From: Nannochloropsis oceanica
Taxonomy: Eukaryota > Sar > Eustigmatophyceae > Eustigmatales > Monodopsidaceae
Reading direction: 5' to 3'
Length of the DNA: 64,000 bases
Assembly (NCBI GenBank): GCA_004519485.1
Contig: CP038106.1
Coordinates: 248,001-312,000, forward strand
A program made the translations under genes and the position numbers. The number at the start of each line of letters is the position of its first letter. The stretch's first letter is position 1. Shown here piece after piece: positions 10,564 to 21,188 of this stretch. The notes beneath the pieces were generated by a model. It was not told the DNA's origin and did no database searches. It saw only the letters and a program-made list of their open reading frames with translations.

Positions 10564-12900
10564 TCAATACACTGGGCTCCAGCATTCTTTTCCAAAAAAA
10601 AACTTTTGCGCCGCCAGCGACTTCCGTCGATTCACCTCCTCCCTCTCTCCTCCCCTTCTCCCTCCCCCTCTCTTGCCACCCCGCTGCTGACGCTGCTGTC
10701 GCCGCTGCTGCTGTTGCTGGCGCTGCACTTTCCTCAGCAACCTCTGCCTGAAATCCTCGCAGGCTCTCAATAAGTGCTCTGCCGCAGCGATTTGATCTTC
10801 CGTCACTTCCTTCCCCACCCGAAACAACGCCGCCGCTCTGATCTTCATACCCTCCTCCTTCTGTTCCTCCGTCCCGCCCTCCTCCCCTTCATGCGGTAAC
10901 GCATCCAAAGGGACCGTATCGCGCTGCTGCTGCTCCTCCTGCTGCTGCTGCTGCCGTGTCTTCCGTAGCGTCCGCTGCAACCTGGTCAAAGCATCCAACG
11001 CTGTCTGTACATCCTCCAAGGCCCTTCCTTCCTCCTGCTGCCGCTCTTGCGCCCCTTCCCCCCCCTCCCCTTTCCCCCCTCCCACCCCTCGCTGCACCAT
11101 CAACAACTCCCTCTGCTGCCCTTCCAAACTCCTCCTTGCCTTCCTTACTGTCACCTCCATCGCTCCATACACTCCCTTCCTCTCCTGCCTCCCACCCCTC
11201 CTACCGTCCCTCCCCTTCTGCTCCCACCTTCCAAACTCCCTTTTTGCTCGCAAGAGCTGCGCCCGCATTCGACCCACGTACGCTCGCAAACCCATCTCCA
11301 ACCGCATCAAATGGTATTGCGTCATCTCCTTCCCTCGACTGATAAAAAGTCGAAGGGCGTTCAAGTCATGCCGGAGGGAGCGGCCGCTCTGGACCCTGTC
11401 AATCTCGTTCATGAACAAGAGTCCCTCCGCTAGACGACGTATTTTTTCGACCTCTTCAGGAGTGAGAGGGCGGGAGGGAGGGAGGGATTGGCAGGTGGTG
11501 GTGGTGGAGATGGAGGGGGGATCCGCGAGAAGCCTGTTCTTGATTTTGGAGGTGACGTTACCCTTGTCTTCATCCTCTTTCTCCTCTTCCACCTCCTCTT
11601 CTTTGTTCTTGAAGAGAGCCTCACCGCCCCTGGTAGGCGGGCAACCCTTGTGTCGCTTCTTCAATGGTACCGCGGGAAGAGAAGGAGGAGGAGCGGCAGC
11701 AGCAGCAGCTGCTGCACCACTCGAAGTGGTCTTGAACCGAATCGTTAACATTGGCTTCTTTACATCCATCTCCACCTTATCCTTCTTCTTCTCCTCCCCC
11801 ATCTCCTCCCCGCCTCCCTTTCTCTTCCCCCGTTGTCGTTTCCCTTCCATCATTGACTCTACATCCTCCCCTCCTCCCTCCTCTTCCTCCTCCTCCTCAC
11901 CCTTCGAAAACACAAATCCTCTCCCCATCCGGGACCGCCTTGTCTCCCCATCCATCGGTGGAGCCACCAAAGCCTTCGCTTCCGTCTTCGCCGCCTCCAA
12001 CATGCATTTATTGAAATCTCCTCCCTCCCCCGCACCCAACATTCTACCGCCGCCGCCGCCGCCGCTGCTGCTGCTGCTGCTGCTACTAGCATAAGGGCTA
12101 CAGCGCCTCACGACATCCCACCTCTGCGATGGTGGCACCCAACTGCCCAGTTTAAACACAAGGGCTTCTCCTCGACTAAGTTCCCGCTGGGGTATCGCCA
12201 GCCCTAATCTTGCTCTCTCCCCGACTTCCCACGAGTCCACCGCTACGGCTGGCCACCAAGTATCAGCCATAAAACACGCAGGGCTTCCCAACTCATCACT
12301 CTCATCTCCTCCTTCCCCTCCTCCTCCAGCTGCCCCTGTCTCGGCTGCTTGCTTCCCCTCCACATACACCTGGACCATTCTACCTACCCCCCTGCTCAAA
12401 AGCCCGCGGAGTTTCATTCCCTCCTCCTCGTCCAAAGCTTCAATCCGTGCCAGCAATTTATCACCTACCACCGTTCCCTCGGCGTACTCCGGTCGCGCCA
12501 CAATCTGGGTTTTTGTGGGTTTCCGCAAGATGTAACCCACCTCAAACCAACCTTCGTCCAGGATGTCGTAGGTATCATCTCCGAGGAAGTAAGCTAATAC
12601 TCGTCCTTTTCCCAGGGGGACGCGGGGCTCTTGCGTGCTGGTGAAGTGATGGAGGACCGTGTACGAGCGCGCAGCAATGCAAGGCCACCACGGTTCGTCT
12701 TTGGGCTTGCCCCACCCGAGATGGCCACCTGTGCGCAGGGCTAGAAGCATGGCAGTCTCGGTTTGCGAAGGTGTGAGGTGGGAGCTGGAGCTGGAGGAGG
12801 AAGAGGAGCAGGAGGAGGAGGAAGGGGAATCAGGCACTGCCCGGTTGCTGCTGGACGCGGCGACTTTGGGCGGACGCCCGCGCTTCCTGCCCATCACCAT
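10564..12900 (-). CDS. AT-hook and PWWP-like chromatin protein
   Basis: A single-exon frame of 778 residues. Residues 4-11 (GRKRGRPP) are a classic AT-hook, which binds the minor groove of AT-rich DNA. Residues 62-130 look like a PWWP domain: EPWWPCIAARS, then a strand ending VLAYFLGDDTYDIL and a WFEVGYI strand. PWWP domains read methylated histone lysines on nucleosomes. A second copy-like stretch around 205-280 (TWWPAVAVDSW ... ALVFKLGSW) may be another PWWP-like fold. The middle is acidic/basic low complexity with poly-Ala. The C-terminal third is coiled-coil (helix SLRHDLNALRLFISRGKEMT, then QQ/RR-rich). ATG 12900 and ATG 12894 (MGRKRGRPPK) are both possible. A nuclear chromatin reader or architectural role is inferred; I know no named orthologue. 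Confidence 0.6.
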   Translation of the reverse strand: MVMGRKRGRPPKVAASSSNRAVPDSPSSSSCSSSSSSSSSHLTPSQTETAMLLALRTGGHLGWGKPKDEPWWPCIAARSYTVLHHFTSTQEPRVPLGKGRVLAYFLGDDTYDILDEGWFEVGYILRKPTKTQIVARPEYAEGTVVGDKLLARIEALDEEEGMKLRGLLSRGVGRMVQVYVEGKQAAETGAAGGGGEGGDESDELGSPACFMADTWWPAVAVDSWEVGERARLGLAIPQRELSRGEALVFKLGSWVPPSQRWDVVRRCSPYASSSSSSSSGGGGGGRMLGAGEGGDFNKCMLEAAKTEAKALVAPPMDGETRRSRMGRGFVFSKGEEEEEEEGGGEDVESMMEGKRQRGKRKGGGEEMGEEKKKDKVEMDVKKPMLTIRFKTTSSGAAAAAAAAPPPSLPAVPLKKRHKGCPPTRGGEALFKNKEEEVEEEKEDEDKGNVTSKIKNRLLADPPSISTTTTCQSLPPSRPLTPEEVEKIRRLAEGLLFMNEIDRVQSGRSLRHDLNALRLFISRGKEMTQYHLMRLEMGLRAYVGRMRAQLLRAKREFGRWEQKGRDGRRGGRQERKGVYGAMEVTVRKARRSLEGQQRELLMVQRGVGGGKGEGGEGAQERQQEEGRALEDVQTALDALTRLQRTLRKTRQQQQQEEQQQRDTVPLDALPHEGEEGGTEEQKEEGMKIRAAALFRVGKEVTEDQIAAAEHLLRACEDFRQRLLRKVQRQQQQQRRQQRQQRGGKRGGGRRGGEREEVNRRKSLAAQKFFFGKECWSPVY

Positions 12901-13724
12901 CTACTTCATTGGTAGAATATGTAGGTAGTATGAGATGCTTTCACGGTCGAGTTTCTGCTTATGGTATGGTGAAAAGAAAGCAGGGCGAATTTGGGCAGCT
13001 ACGCTTATACATACAGTGCCTCCGAGTCAAGTTCGACAGAAAAACCTCCCCACCACCCCATTATCTCTGGCCAGCCTCAACACGATCCAGACGCGGCAGT
13101 CGCAGCTGGGAAGACCCAGAAACTCGACGACATGGGTATATTGAGGCGCTCCAGCGGGATGGGGTCCATCGGTTTTTTAATTCGTGACGTCTGCTACCAT
13201 GGCCTCGACGCCCAGATCCCCCCGGGGGATGTCGAGGCGCGCGTCCACATCCCCATCGATATCCCCTGGCGGGATCCGGGCGTCGAGGCCATGGTAGCAG
13301 ACGTCACGGATGGGTGCAGCATCCGTCAGCACCGCCAGCTGACCGACAAATAGGGCACCGATGTCGTCGAGTTTCTTGATCTTCCCGGCCACGACTGCCG
13401 TGTCGAAGACCTGCGGCCTTAAACGACGATAAGGCCATTTTACCCGTTCCCCAACCCACCCGTCAAACTGGAAAATAAGATCTGAGAGCAAAAAAATGAG
13501 AGAAATGAAATGGTCATGTGACATGTCGGTTTCGGTTCTAGTTGTGCAAATTTCTTTCTTTTCTGTGCTGATATATGTGCGCCTCGTCCATTCTCGTCCC
13601 CCTCCTTCGGTTTGCTCTCCTCCTTGCCTTACCATTGCATCTGGCACATTGAATGCTAAAAACACGAGACGGAATATTTACTCTTTGATCCTCTCATCCT
13701 CACACATGACACTTGCATCTTCCC
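12901..13724. other. Spacer holding a foldback repeat
   Basis: It lies between the PWWP gene start and the GNL3 stop, both on the minus strand. The centre is the inverted repeat listed separately. A minus-strand frame (13177-13665) runs through the right arm but has no recognisable domain. Confidence 0.5.
13089..13406. repeat. Imperfect inverted duplication (foldback) of a coding-like fragment
   Basis: A perfect 31-bp inverted repeat (13183-13213 with 13278-13308) surrounds a 64-bp centre that is itself largely palindromic. Outside a diverged stretch the arms match again for about 45 bp (13089-13134 with 13360-13406). Both arms, each read away from its own side, encode related peptides, for example RDVCYHGLDA and GK..KLDD. 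Differences are partly at third codon positions. The family is unidentified; no terminal transposon features or target duplications were found. Confidence 0.8.
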
Positions 13725-15671
13725 CTACGAAAAATCGGTGGCAAAATCGTACGCCTCGTCCATGGCTGTTGCTCCCGACCCTCCCGTTCGCCTAGTTATC
13801 TTGCGCGCTTTTTTCTTCTCCGCCGCCCACTTTTTCTTCGCTGCTTGATTCACTTGAGGGTTCAATCCATCCTCGTCCACGTTGTCCAGTGTCATCATCA
13901 TGCTGACGGCGCTTATGGCTGAGCTTGATGCCACAGCCTTTCCCCTCTTCTTCGGCCCCTTCTCTTTGGGCAAAGAAGCTGCCGCCACTTTCCCCTTCAC
14001 TGTCGCTGTCATGGTCGCGGCCACTTTGCTATTCGTGCCGCGTTGTTGCGAAAGCGCCTGGGCCGCATGCTGCTTCCTCGCCCCTCCACGAGTCGACCGC
14101 GACACTGGTGCCTCACTGACTTCCACCTCTCCATCCACCTCCTCTTTCTCCTCACCATTCTCCTCATAATACATATCCATCACCTCCTCCTCCTTACTCT
14201 CCTCCTCCTCTATATCCTCCATCATCCCCCCCCCCGCAACACCGCCACTCTCAAATGCCACGAAATTTCCTCCCTCCTTCCCCCCCTCCTCCAAGAAAGC
14301 CATAAGCTTGGCATCGCCCTCCTCAATCACTGTGCCGGTATTAAACGCAGCTCCCAGCGTCCCCACTAGCTGCGCCTCCTCTTCGACCGAGGAGGAAGGT
14401 AGGGAAGGTGGTTTCGTATAAAAAGGAACCTTACCCGTGTTCCAATCCCGCAGCAACACTCTTGCTGCCGAATTGCGATCAGGCACACCCCCCCTTAACA
14501 ATTTGCCCATCTTCCGGGCAAGCAATGCCAAGAATCCCTGGACATCTGCAGGGTCAAAGCGAGGGAGGGCGTATATCATCATCAGGTCTTGTGAGTCACA
14601 CCGCTTGAGGAGAGCCGCAACGGCCGTAGGAGGGTCAGAGAGGGAGTCGACATTCACGCAATTGCGCAGCAGGACCCCTTCCACGTCCGCGTCATCGAAA
14701 ACAATACCCGGAGAATCCAAAAGCTTGATGTTCTTGTCGAGTTGCACCTCCTGCATGCATTTGGTGAACCCCGGCGTGCTCGACACACCTGCCGCCTTGG
14801 TCCGCTTCAACGAATTAATCACCGACGATTTCCCCACGTTAGGGTACCCTACAATCCCAACGCTAATACTGGTCTTGATGTCCAAGGACCGGCAATAGTT
14901 CTTGAGCAGTTGCATGAGGGCTTCCGCCCCCACGGAGCCACTGCGGGAGAGGACGTTCGCAGAGGCCTTGGAAGCATCGCCAGCGTGTTGAGACAGCTGG
15001 GATTTCTGTTCCTGCGTGGCGCATTTAAAGGCTACGGTCGGGTGAAAGCGACGGAGGTATGCGAGCCATTCGCTGACGACCTCCTTGGGGACAAGGTCGA
15101 CTTTGTTGAGGACCAGGACGAGTTTTTTGTTGGGCTTCCGGAGGATCAGTTCCTCCACGGCTTCAGCACGAGAGCCGAGGGGGTCACGCGCGTCGAGGAC
15201 TTCGAGGACGACGTCTGCTTGTTCAACCACCTCTTTTAGGTCACGGATGAAGGCCCGACGACTCTGTTGGCCGAGTGCGCGTTCTTTGGGCGCGCTCGCT
15301 GCCTTGGTGGCGTCGGTAATTGAGAAAGATTGCTGGGCGGCCGTGGCTTGCTTTACCAGGTCCGTCACGTCTTTTCCGATCAACCCCCCCTGCTTCCGAC
15401 GTAGGACTGCCTCCTCCTTCTTTTTGATTTCTTCGTCTTCCTTGTTACGCTTGGCGGTGGCGAGTTCCTCGAGGAGTTGCTCCTTGAAGGGCCAGGCGTT
15501 GGGAATGCTTGTGTCATTTTTCCGTTGCCCGATTCCGATAGGAGGGAGGCCCAACTTGGCACGCCGCTTGGTTTCCTTCTTATTTTTACGTTTGTGCTCC
15601 TTGACATGCCGTTCGATCTTGTACTTTTGCTTGAAGGTCATGCGCTTTGACTTGCCCTTTTTCTTTACCAT
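13725..15671 (-). CDS. GNL3: Nucleolar circularly permuted GTPase, GNL3/Nug1 type
   Basis: A single exon of 648 residues. GNL3 (nucleostemin) and yeast Nug1 act in the nucleolus in assembly and export of the 60S ribosomal subunit. The N-terminus is the basic GNL3-type region (MVKKKGKSKRMTFKQKYKIE). The GTPase motifs are in permuted order, diagnostic of the YlqF/YawG family: DARDPLGSR near 160, the G4 motif NKVD at 189-192, the P-loop GYPNVGKS at 275-282 and the G3 motif DSPG at 319-322. The C-terminal 250 residues are acidic then basic low complexity. ATG 15671 begins the family-typical MVKKKGK; a further ATG at 15770 would add 33 atypical residues. It lies about 1.2 kb from NIP7, another 60S factor, transcribed divergently. 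Confidence 0.92.
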   Translation of the reverse strand: MVKKKGKSKRMTFKQKYKIERHVKEHKRKNKKETKRRAKLGLPPIGIGQRKNDTSIPNAWPFKEQLLEELATAKRNKEDEEIKKKEEAVLRRKQGGLIGKDVTDLVKQATAAQQSFSITDATKAASAPKERALGQQSRRAFIRDLKEVVEQADVVLEVLDARDPLGSRAEAVEELILRKPNKKLVLVLNKVDLVPKEVVSEWLAYLRRFHPTVAFKCATQEQKSQLSQHAGDASKASANVLSRSGSVGAEALMQLLKNYCRSLDIKTSISVGIVGYPNVGKSSVINSLKRTKAAGVSSTPGFTKCMQEVQLDKNIKLLDSPGIVFDDADVEGVLLRNCVNVDSLSDPPTAVAALLKRCDSQDLMMIYALPRFDPADVQGFLALLARKMGKLLRGGVPDRNSAARVLLRDWNTGKVPFYTKPPSLPSSSVEEEAQLVGTLGAAFNTGTVIEEGDAKLMAFLEEGGKEGGNFVAFESGGVAGGGMMEDIEEEESKEEEVMDMYYEENGEEKEEVDGEVEVSEAPVSRSTRGGARKQHAAQALSQQRGTNSKVAATMTATVKGKVAAASLPKEKGPKKRGKAVASSSAISAVSMMMTLDNVDEDGLNPQVNQAAKKKWAAEKKKARKITRRTGGSGATAMDEAYDFATDFS

Positions 15672-16872
15672 AATTGACTGTTGATATTGTGAAGGAAAGG
15701 TAGGCAGAGAGGTTGTGAGAGAGGGCGGATTAGATACGGTGCCGAGGAGATGAGGATCAAATAATGTCACGAAAAAAGTCGTTCAGTACATATCATGTCA
15801 AATGAATACTCATGAATATGGATAGGGGAAAATGTTTCGTCGACCATGAACCGTAAACCCTCCATGGAAGAAGTGGGGGGGACGGCAACCAAAGGATCGC
15901 GGTGTTGCTCTCCCCGTGCTAGTTAGATCGATTAAACGCTAAGCCATTGACATCGTGGCCTGCATTTGCCCAGATCTAGGGTGAATGCATATGTGGATTT
16001 TTACCCACTAGTCTCTTAATCCTTCCCTTCCTCTTTCCCTCTCCACATCGCCATGCCGGCAGACGCTTGCATGCGCATGTCCGCTGACCCTGGTGAAATC
16101 CCTCATCCGCGCCGACTTGCATGCTTGCCGCTGTTAAGTACCTACGCAGATAGACAGACCAATTCGCCCGCATGGGGTGGTGGTTGTAGGGGCGAACAAG
16201 TGCGTCTTGGCATAGATACACTCCTGCCCATCTACCTCCTGCCCCCCTGTCTCCCTTTACAACCCATTCACACACATGACACAAACACATACACATACAA
16301 ACACACAAACTATCATACAGAACATATCTACGCACCTAGCCCCGAGAAACCTCTGTAAATTGCTGCGTTGAGCTTCTACGGGCTGCCGTCGGCGCTTTTG
16401 GATGAAGTATCTCTTGATCCCCTGTGGTGTGGATGGTTGAGGGGGAGCAAGGGATGTTCAGGACAAGCCAAAGGCATCGGGGAAACAAAAGTGATTCGTC
16501 TGCAGGTACTCGACGACATTACGCTTATGAGATGACTTTTTTGTGGCTGTTTGTAGGAGCACGCGAGTAAAAAGGACATGCCCATGCGGTCTCCTTGCTG
16601 CCTCGCCACCCATCGCTTCCGACGTACACATCCCCGCCCATTCACCACACTCAGACCCCAAAATCCTTTGCGCAATTCGCACCATTCATAGCCACAAACG
16701 ATTACAGGCTACTTCTATCAAGACTGCTTAACTATACAAACTCATATCGTCCATTCCTTTCCTCCTGCGTTAAAAGACACAGGCCATAAGTTTCTCGCTT
16801 CGACCTCCCCATCCCACCCCAGCGCAGCCCATCTCCATCGTTCCCAACACAGCAACATTCTACCCACAAATA
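15672..16872. other. Divergent spacer GNL3/NIP7
   Basis: About 1.2 kb between divergent starts of two 60S-biogenesis genes. A 75-residue minus-strand frame (16458-16685) ends in a protein-like stretch (NVVEYLQTNHFCFPDAF) but matches no family I know. No structural RNA was recognised. Confidence 0.4.
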
Positions 16873-17864
16873 ATGCGGCCCCTTGCAGAAGAGGAGACCA
16901 AGAAGGTCTTTGAGCGCCTGGCCAAGTAGTAAGTACTTCACGGTGGCGCTGTCTTTCCCTCTTTTCCCCCTGTCCTTTAATCCTGCCTTCTCTCGCCTCT
17001 CTTCTGTCGGCAAGGCAGCCATGTCCGGTATAAAGGGTACTTCTAAGAACGACCTACTAACTCCTAACTCCCATATCCACCCCTCCTTCCAAACCGTACC
17101 TATAAATCCCTCCTTCCACACAGCGTCGGCGGAAACCTTGAGCAGCTCGTCAACCGTCCTGACGAACGGTATTGCTTCCGCTACATGGATCAACGCGTGT
17201 ATTACGTGAGTGAACGCTTGATGAAGACCGCCACGAATTTCGGAAGGGACAATCTCCTATCTCTGGGCACGTGCGTCGGGCGATTCACCAAGGTTCGTGA
17301 GGGCATCGAAGAAGTATTCGGTCTATCCCTTTTTATTGCATGTCCTTTGCTCGATGGTGGACCCAGCTCGTTCAAGCGAAGACGCATGTCAGATAAGAAG
17401 GAATAAATGGATGAGAGGACTAAATTAAAAAGCAATCAGGCACGTTTGGAGAGGTGCCCGTATAGAAATATTCCCTTTTCGATGTTTATGGCTGCGCTTT
17501 TCTCAACCTCCCACCATCCCTCCCTCCCTGCCTTGCCGTCACTCAGACCGAGAAATTTCATATCAGCATCACCTTCCTGGACTACTTGGCCCAGTACGCC
17601 AGCTATAAAGTCTGGGTCAAGCCGCAAAGTGAGATGGGTTTCCTCTACGGCAACAACATAGTCAAATCGGGCCTAGGGCGCATGACGGAGGCAATCCCGC
17701 AATATGCCGGGGTGGTTGTTTTTTCCATGACCGATATTCCCTTGGGGTTTGGAGTGGCGGCCCAACCAACGGAAGTTTGCAAGGATCTGGACCCCGGGGC
17801 AAATGTTGTGTTGCACCAGGGAGATGTGGGTGAGTATTTGAGGGTGGAGGATGAGCTGTCCTGA
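16873..17864 (+). CDS. NIP7: 60S ribosome subunit biogenesis protein NIP7
   Basis: The exons are 16873-16928, 17124-17292 and 17547-17864, all GT-AG, giving exactly 180 residues, the usual NIP7 length. NIP7 acts in the nucleus in 27S pre-rRNA processing and 60S assembly. The start [19 protein letters not shown], then [12 protein letters not shown], the central KYKVWVKP-like segment ([19 protein letters not shown]), KSGLGR and [11 protein letters not shown] are near-identical to the family. The C-terminal half is the PUA RNA-binding domain (about residues 95-170). It ends with the family-typical [10 protein letters not shown]. The introns are 195 and 254 nt. Confidence 0.97.
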
Positions 17865-18472
17865 GAAGGGGGAGGGAGGATGGGAGGATGGGTAGGAGGG
17901 AGGTTGTAGAAAGGGAGATGAGAGAGCGAGGGAGAGATGGGGTAAAGTGAGAAGAGAGAAGGAAAGAAGGAAATCATGTACAGTTATTTACATGGGAGGA
18001 GGATGGTTGTGCGATTCGCGTTATATTTCTCTCCGCTGTCTCTGAGTACGTTGTCTTTGTCTTTTTCCGGCTTGTGGCGTTTAGATAGATGTACGGAGGG
18101 TGAACCGTGTTCCGCCGTCTCACTTACTCACAGGAAAACACAGTCATATTTTTAAGCGAGAAGTCCAGCCCCATTCCTTCCTAATGAGGATTTTTTTCTT
18201 GGTCTTGCTCTTTCGCCATGTCGGTCTCTTTTCTCTCATACATTCTCTCTTTTAGTCTCTTTGGTGTTTATTGCTGTTGTCTGCTTTTCAAACAGGCATG
18301 AATAATGTCCATTACTTTTTCCTCACTTGATTTTTTTCCTTTCTTTGCCGAAGGTCAATTATCATACACATCACCAGCCATCCCTGCCCCCCTCCTTCCC
18401 CTCCCTCCCCCCTCCCTCCCTCGCCTGCGTCCCTTCCTTTCTATCAACAAACCCAAGACGCATCCCGACAAA
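17865..18472. other. Convergent 3' spacer NIP7/Mpv17-like
   Basis: T-rich spacer between two gene ends. No coding or RNA feature recognised. Confidence 0.4.
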
Positions 18473-19523
18473 TTAATAACTCCTCCGCACAATCACAATG
18501 GACGACGCTTTCCCTGCCCCTCCTCCGGCCCCTCCCCCCAATCGGGACAAGTAAAAGCTCCACCACAACGCCACCACATTCCCAAACAAGACCCGATACG
18601 CCGGGGGGGTGTAGGTAAAATTGATGGCTTGGGCCACCGTCCAGACCTTCAAATTCGTCTTTAACGTAGGTACGTAAATATGTTTCATCCCTTGCCAAGC
18701 CGGTCCGAAGCGACCCGTCTCGAGAGCACGAAGGAGGAAAAGAGTGAGGGCGAGGAAGGGCGGCGTGAAGAGCAGCTTGTCTAAGAGGACCTTGATTGCC
18801 ACATTCTTAGCGCCGTGGAAGGTCTTTACATGGCGTTCGAGGAATCCATACCAATAGTGGCAAACGGGGCCGGTGATCAGGCCTCCGAATAGAAGGAACC
18901 CAAGCGTTCGTTTGCCGTTGCGCCCTCTCCCCGCACGACCTGACGAGGCCAAGACGTCGCCCAAGGCGGAGATGAGTGCACTGGTCACGGCTTTCGTGGC
19001 GAGGGGCCGGCTGACGAGACTGTTATGGTAGGCGCCAATGAGGCGTTTAAGCTCGCCCTGCGTATGAGAAATGGAGGGAGTAAGAGATAGGACCAGGGGA
19101 CGGGATGCGTCGTGAGAGTGCGCGGGAGTATGTGGGGGGGAAGGGCGAAGGGAATGATGGAAAAAGGGAGGAGACAAATGGAAATCAAGCCAGGCAGTTT
19201 AGGAGCCAAAACACGCCTCAATGTGGTGCATCTGGCGACGCGTAACTTTGAAAGTGGTGTACGCGGCTTCGCAAATTATGAGCGCATTTCGAGGTGCGAT
19301 AGCTGGCAACATTCGAGTCTGGGCCAAGGTCCAAGAGGAGATTCTCAACGTATCTACCCTACCCATTACACATGCATACGCGTACCTTTAGCGTCTTCGT
19401 GTGGGGGCTCGGGCTGGCAGCAGGCAGGGCCAAGTGACTGCTGCTGGCGCCGGTGGTCGTTGACTCTGTGGTGTCGTCTGTGATGATCGCCGGTGGCGGG
19501 ACGTCGTCGACAACGCTGGTCAT
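18473..19523 (-). CDS. Mpv17/PMP22-family membrane protein
   Basis: Exon 1 is 19523-19386 and exon 2 is 19057-18473 (minus strand), joined in phase 0; 240 residues. The family (Mpv17, Sym1, PMP22) consists of four-helix proteins of the mitochondrial inner or peroxisomal membrane with channel-like activity. Exon 2 carries the whole domain: YHNSLVSRPLATKAVTSALI followed by GDVLASSG, GPVCHYWYGFLER, and the signature LKVWTVAQAINFTYTP with YRVLFGN and WWSFYLS. Exon 1 is Thr/Ser/Pro-rich and could be a targeting or regulatory extension. It is supported only by frame and splice signals, so the start is the weak part. If exon 1 is wrong, translation could begin in the 320-nt intron region. It is divergent from the plastid protein gene. 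Confidence 0.85.
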
Positions 19524-19868
19524 GCTTTTGTGCGCTGAAAAAACTACCACACCGAGTTCTGTGTTTGCCGAGAGTGGTGGGGAGGGTGAATGTGGGTGGT
19601 CAAGTGGCTGACATTTCAAATATAGGAAGTGCAAGCGAGGGTATGCGAGTCATCAGCAAACCCAAGTCGTCATCGTCATCTGCATCAAGTGACGAGGTAT
19701 GAGCTTGCTTGCCTGTCTACGCATGCCCATTTACCAAAGCAACGCTCTCTTTCTTCCCTCGCAGGTATTCGGTATTATCTTAGTCGTCAGGCCAGCCTCA
19801 GGATCTTTCCGCTCGCAGCTACGAGACTGAGGGGTAGGGCAGGTACGCGGGTTTGGACCGAAGAGCAA
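19524..19868. promoter_or_regulatory. Divergent spacer
   Basis: It separates the Mpv17-like start and the plastid protein start. The plus-strand frame of the latter stays open upstream to 19629, so part of this may be coding or leader. Confidence 0.35.
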
Positions 19869-21188
19869 ATGGACAGCTACCACCACCGACATCACTGTCC
19901 CTCCACGACAAGCAGCCGAAGGCCGTCAAGGAGAAGACAGAAAACATGTCAGATAAAGTATCTGCCCGTGCTTCTTGTCCTTATAACGCTTCTCGCCTTC
20001 GCATCTGCCTTCCTCCCGCAATCCCCTTCCCGGCGGCTTCCTCTACCCCTCGCCCGCCGTCCTTCCCGCAGCCCACACGCCACAAATGGCGGAGTAAACG
20101 ACGGCCCAACATATTTCGAATGGCTAGGTCGACAAGTCGAGCTCAAGCTTCGTCCGAAGCCGTACCAAGGCCTGCGCTTGAAAATCGACAAGGAATTAGC
20201 AGTGTTGCTGATGCGGTCCTCCTATGAGATTGCAGATGAGTTGGACTTTGTGGCAATGAATGACTTTCAGAAGGATTTTTTCACATTTCGACAGGTAAGA
20301 GATGGACAGGGGGAGGGAGGAAAGGACGAGAAGAATGAAAGGGACAGGAGGACGAATAGTTGCGGCTGTGAAGTGTCGGCGCAATCTATACGCTGTTCCT
20401 TATTTATTCCCTGCCCTGACAAATCCCTTGTTTAAGCTTGGTCGTATAGTTTCTGTATCTTAGCTGTTCTCTCAAAATATCACTTCTTCCGCCCCCTTCA
20501 ACCCTTTGCCCCCCCCCCCTTCCTCCATTAGGCCGAATGGGAAGACTACGTCAACACCTTTCCCCCCCTCTCCGTCCGGCAAGGCGAGCTTACCCAACCC
20601 TCCTACTTCGACTTTATTTCCTTTGCACAATACTGCACATTAAATGAAGAAATGCGCCATGGCAAGATGGTGTTTGTCGAGCTGATCTCTGCAGAGGGAG
20701 AAAAGCAGGTCGTCCGTCGGGCGGACGACCCCTCCTTGCCTCAGGACAACGCCCTGTTACCCGCGGAGCATGCACGGAGGGTTGGACAAAGGATACTTGA
20801 CAAGTTTCTGGAGGCGCCTGAGGTGTATGCACCAACGGTCAGGGGCAGGGAGAAAGGGAAGGAGGGCCGGGCGGGGGATGAGGAGGTGTTGGAGAACGTG
20901 AAGAGAATCATGGATTTGTTCACGGCCAAACAGTACAATCAGGGAGGGGAGGTGAGGGTGCTAGAGGGAGGGAAGGAGGGAAGAAGGGGGATAATGAAAT
21001 TGCAGATTTCGAGTCGGGCGCCGGCGAATTTGTGGAGCTTACAGAGTCTCTTGTTTCGAAAAGAGCCTTTATTAAACGACTTCGAAGGGAAGGCCGTGGC
21101 GGCTTACCTGAGGGCGAGCGGGAGGGAGGGAGGAAGTTACGGTGTGGAGGTGCAGGGGACAGACGTAATTTATACGATCAGTATTTAG
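19869..21188 (+). CDS. Plastid-targeted protein of unknown function
   Basis: The exons are 19869-20294 and 20532-21188, joined in phase 0 (CAG|GTAAGA ... ATTAG|GCC), 360 residues. After a basic head comes a hydrophobic segment (YLPVLLVLITLLAFASA) followed by ASAFLP at 45-50, the heterokont plastid presequence motif with its key Phe. Mature sequence features are KLRPKPYQGLRLKIDKELAV, an acidic helix before FQKDFFTFRQ, then EWEDYVNTFPPL and FDFISFAQYC. I recognise no domain. The segment 20840-21000 is repeat-inflated (EGGKEGRRG). Upstream ATGs in the same frame back to 19629 are less likely because they would bury the signal peptide. It presumably acts in the stroma or at the thylakoid; function is unknown. 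Confidence 0.72.

Noticed and set aside
13089-13406. The foldback as a MITE-type transposon
   Set aside because: No terminal inverted repeat ending in a clean target-site duplication is visible, and the arms are coding-like.
16458-16685. 75-residue minus-strand ORF in the GNL3/NIP7 spacer
   Set aside because: The C-terminal part looks protein-like but there is no family match, and a single short frame is not enough.
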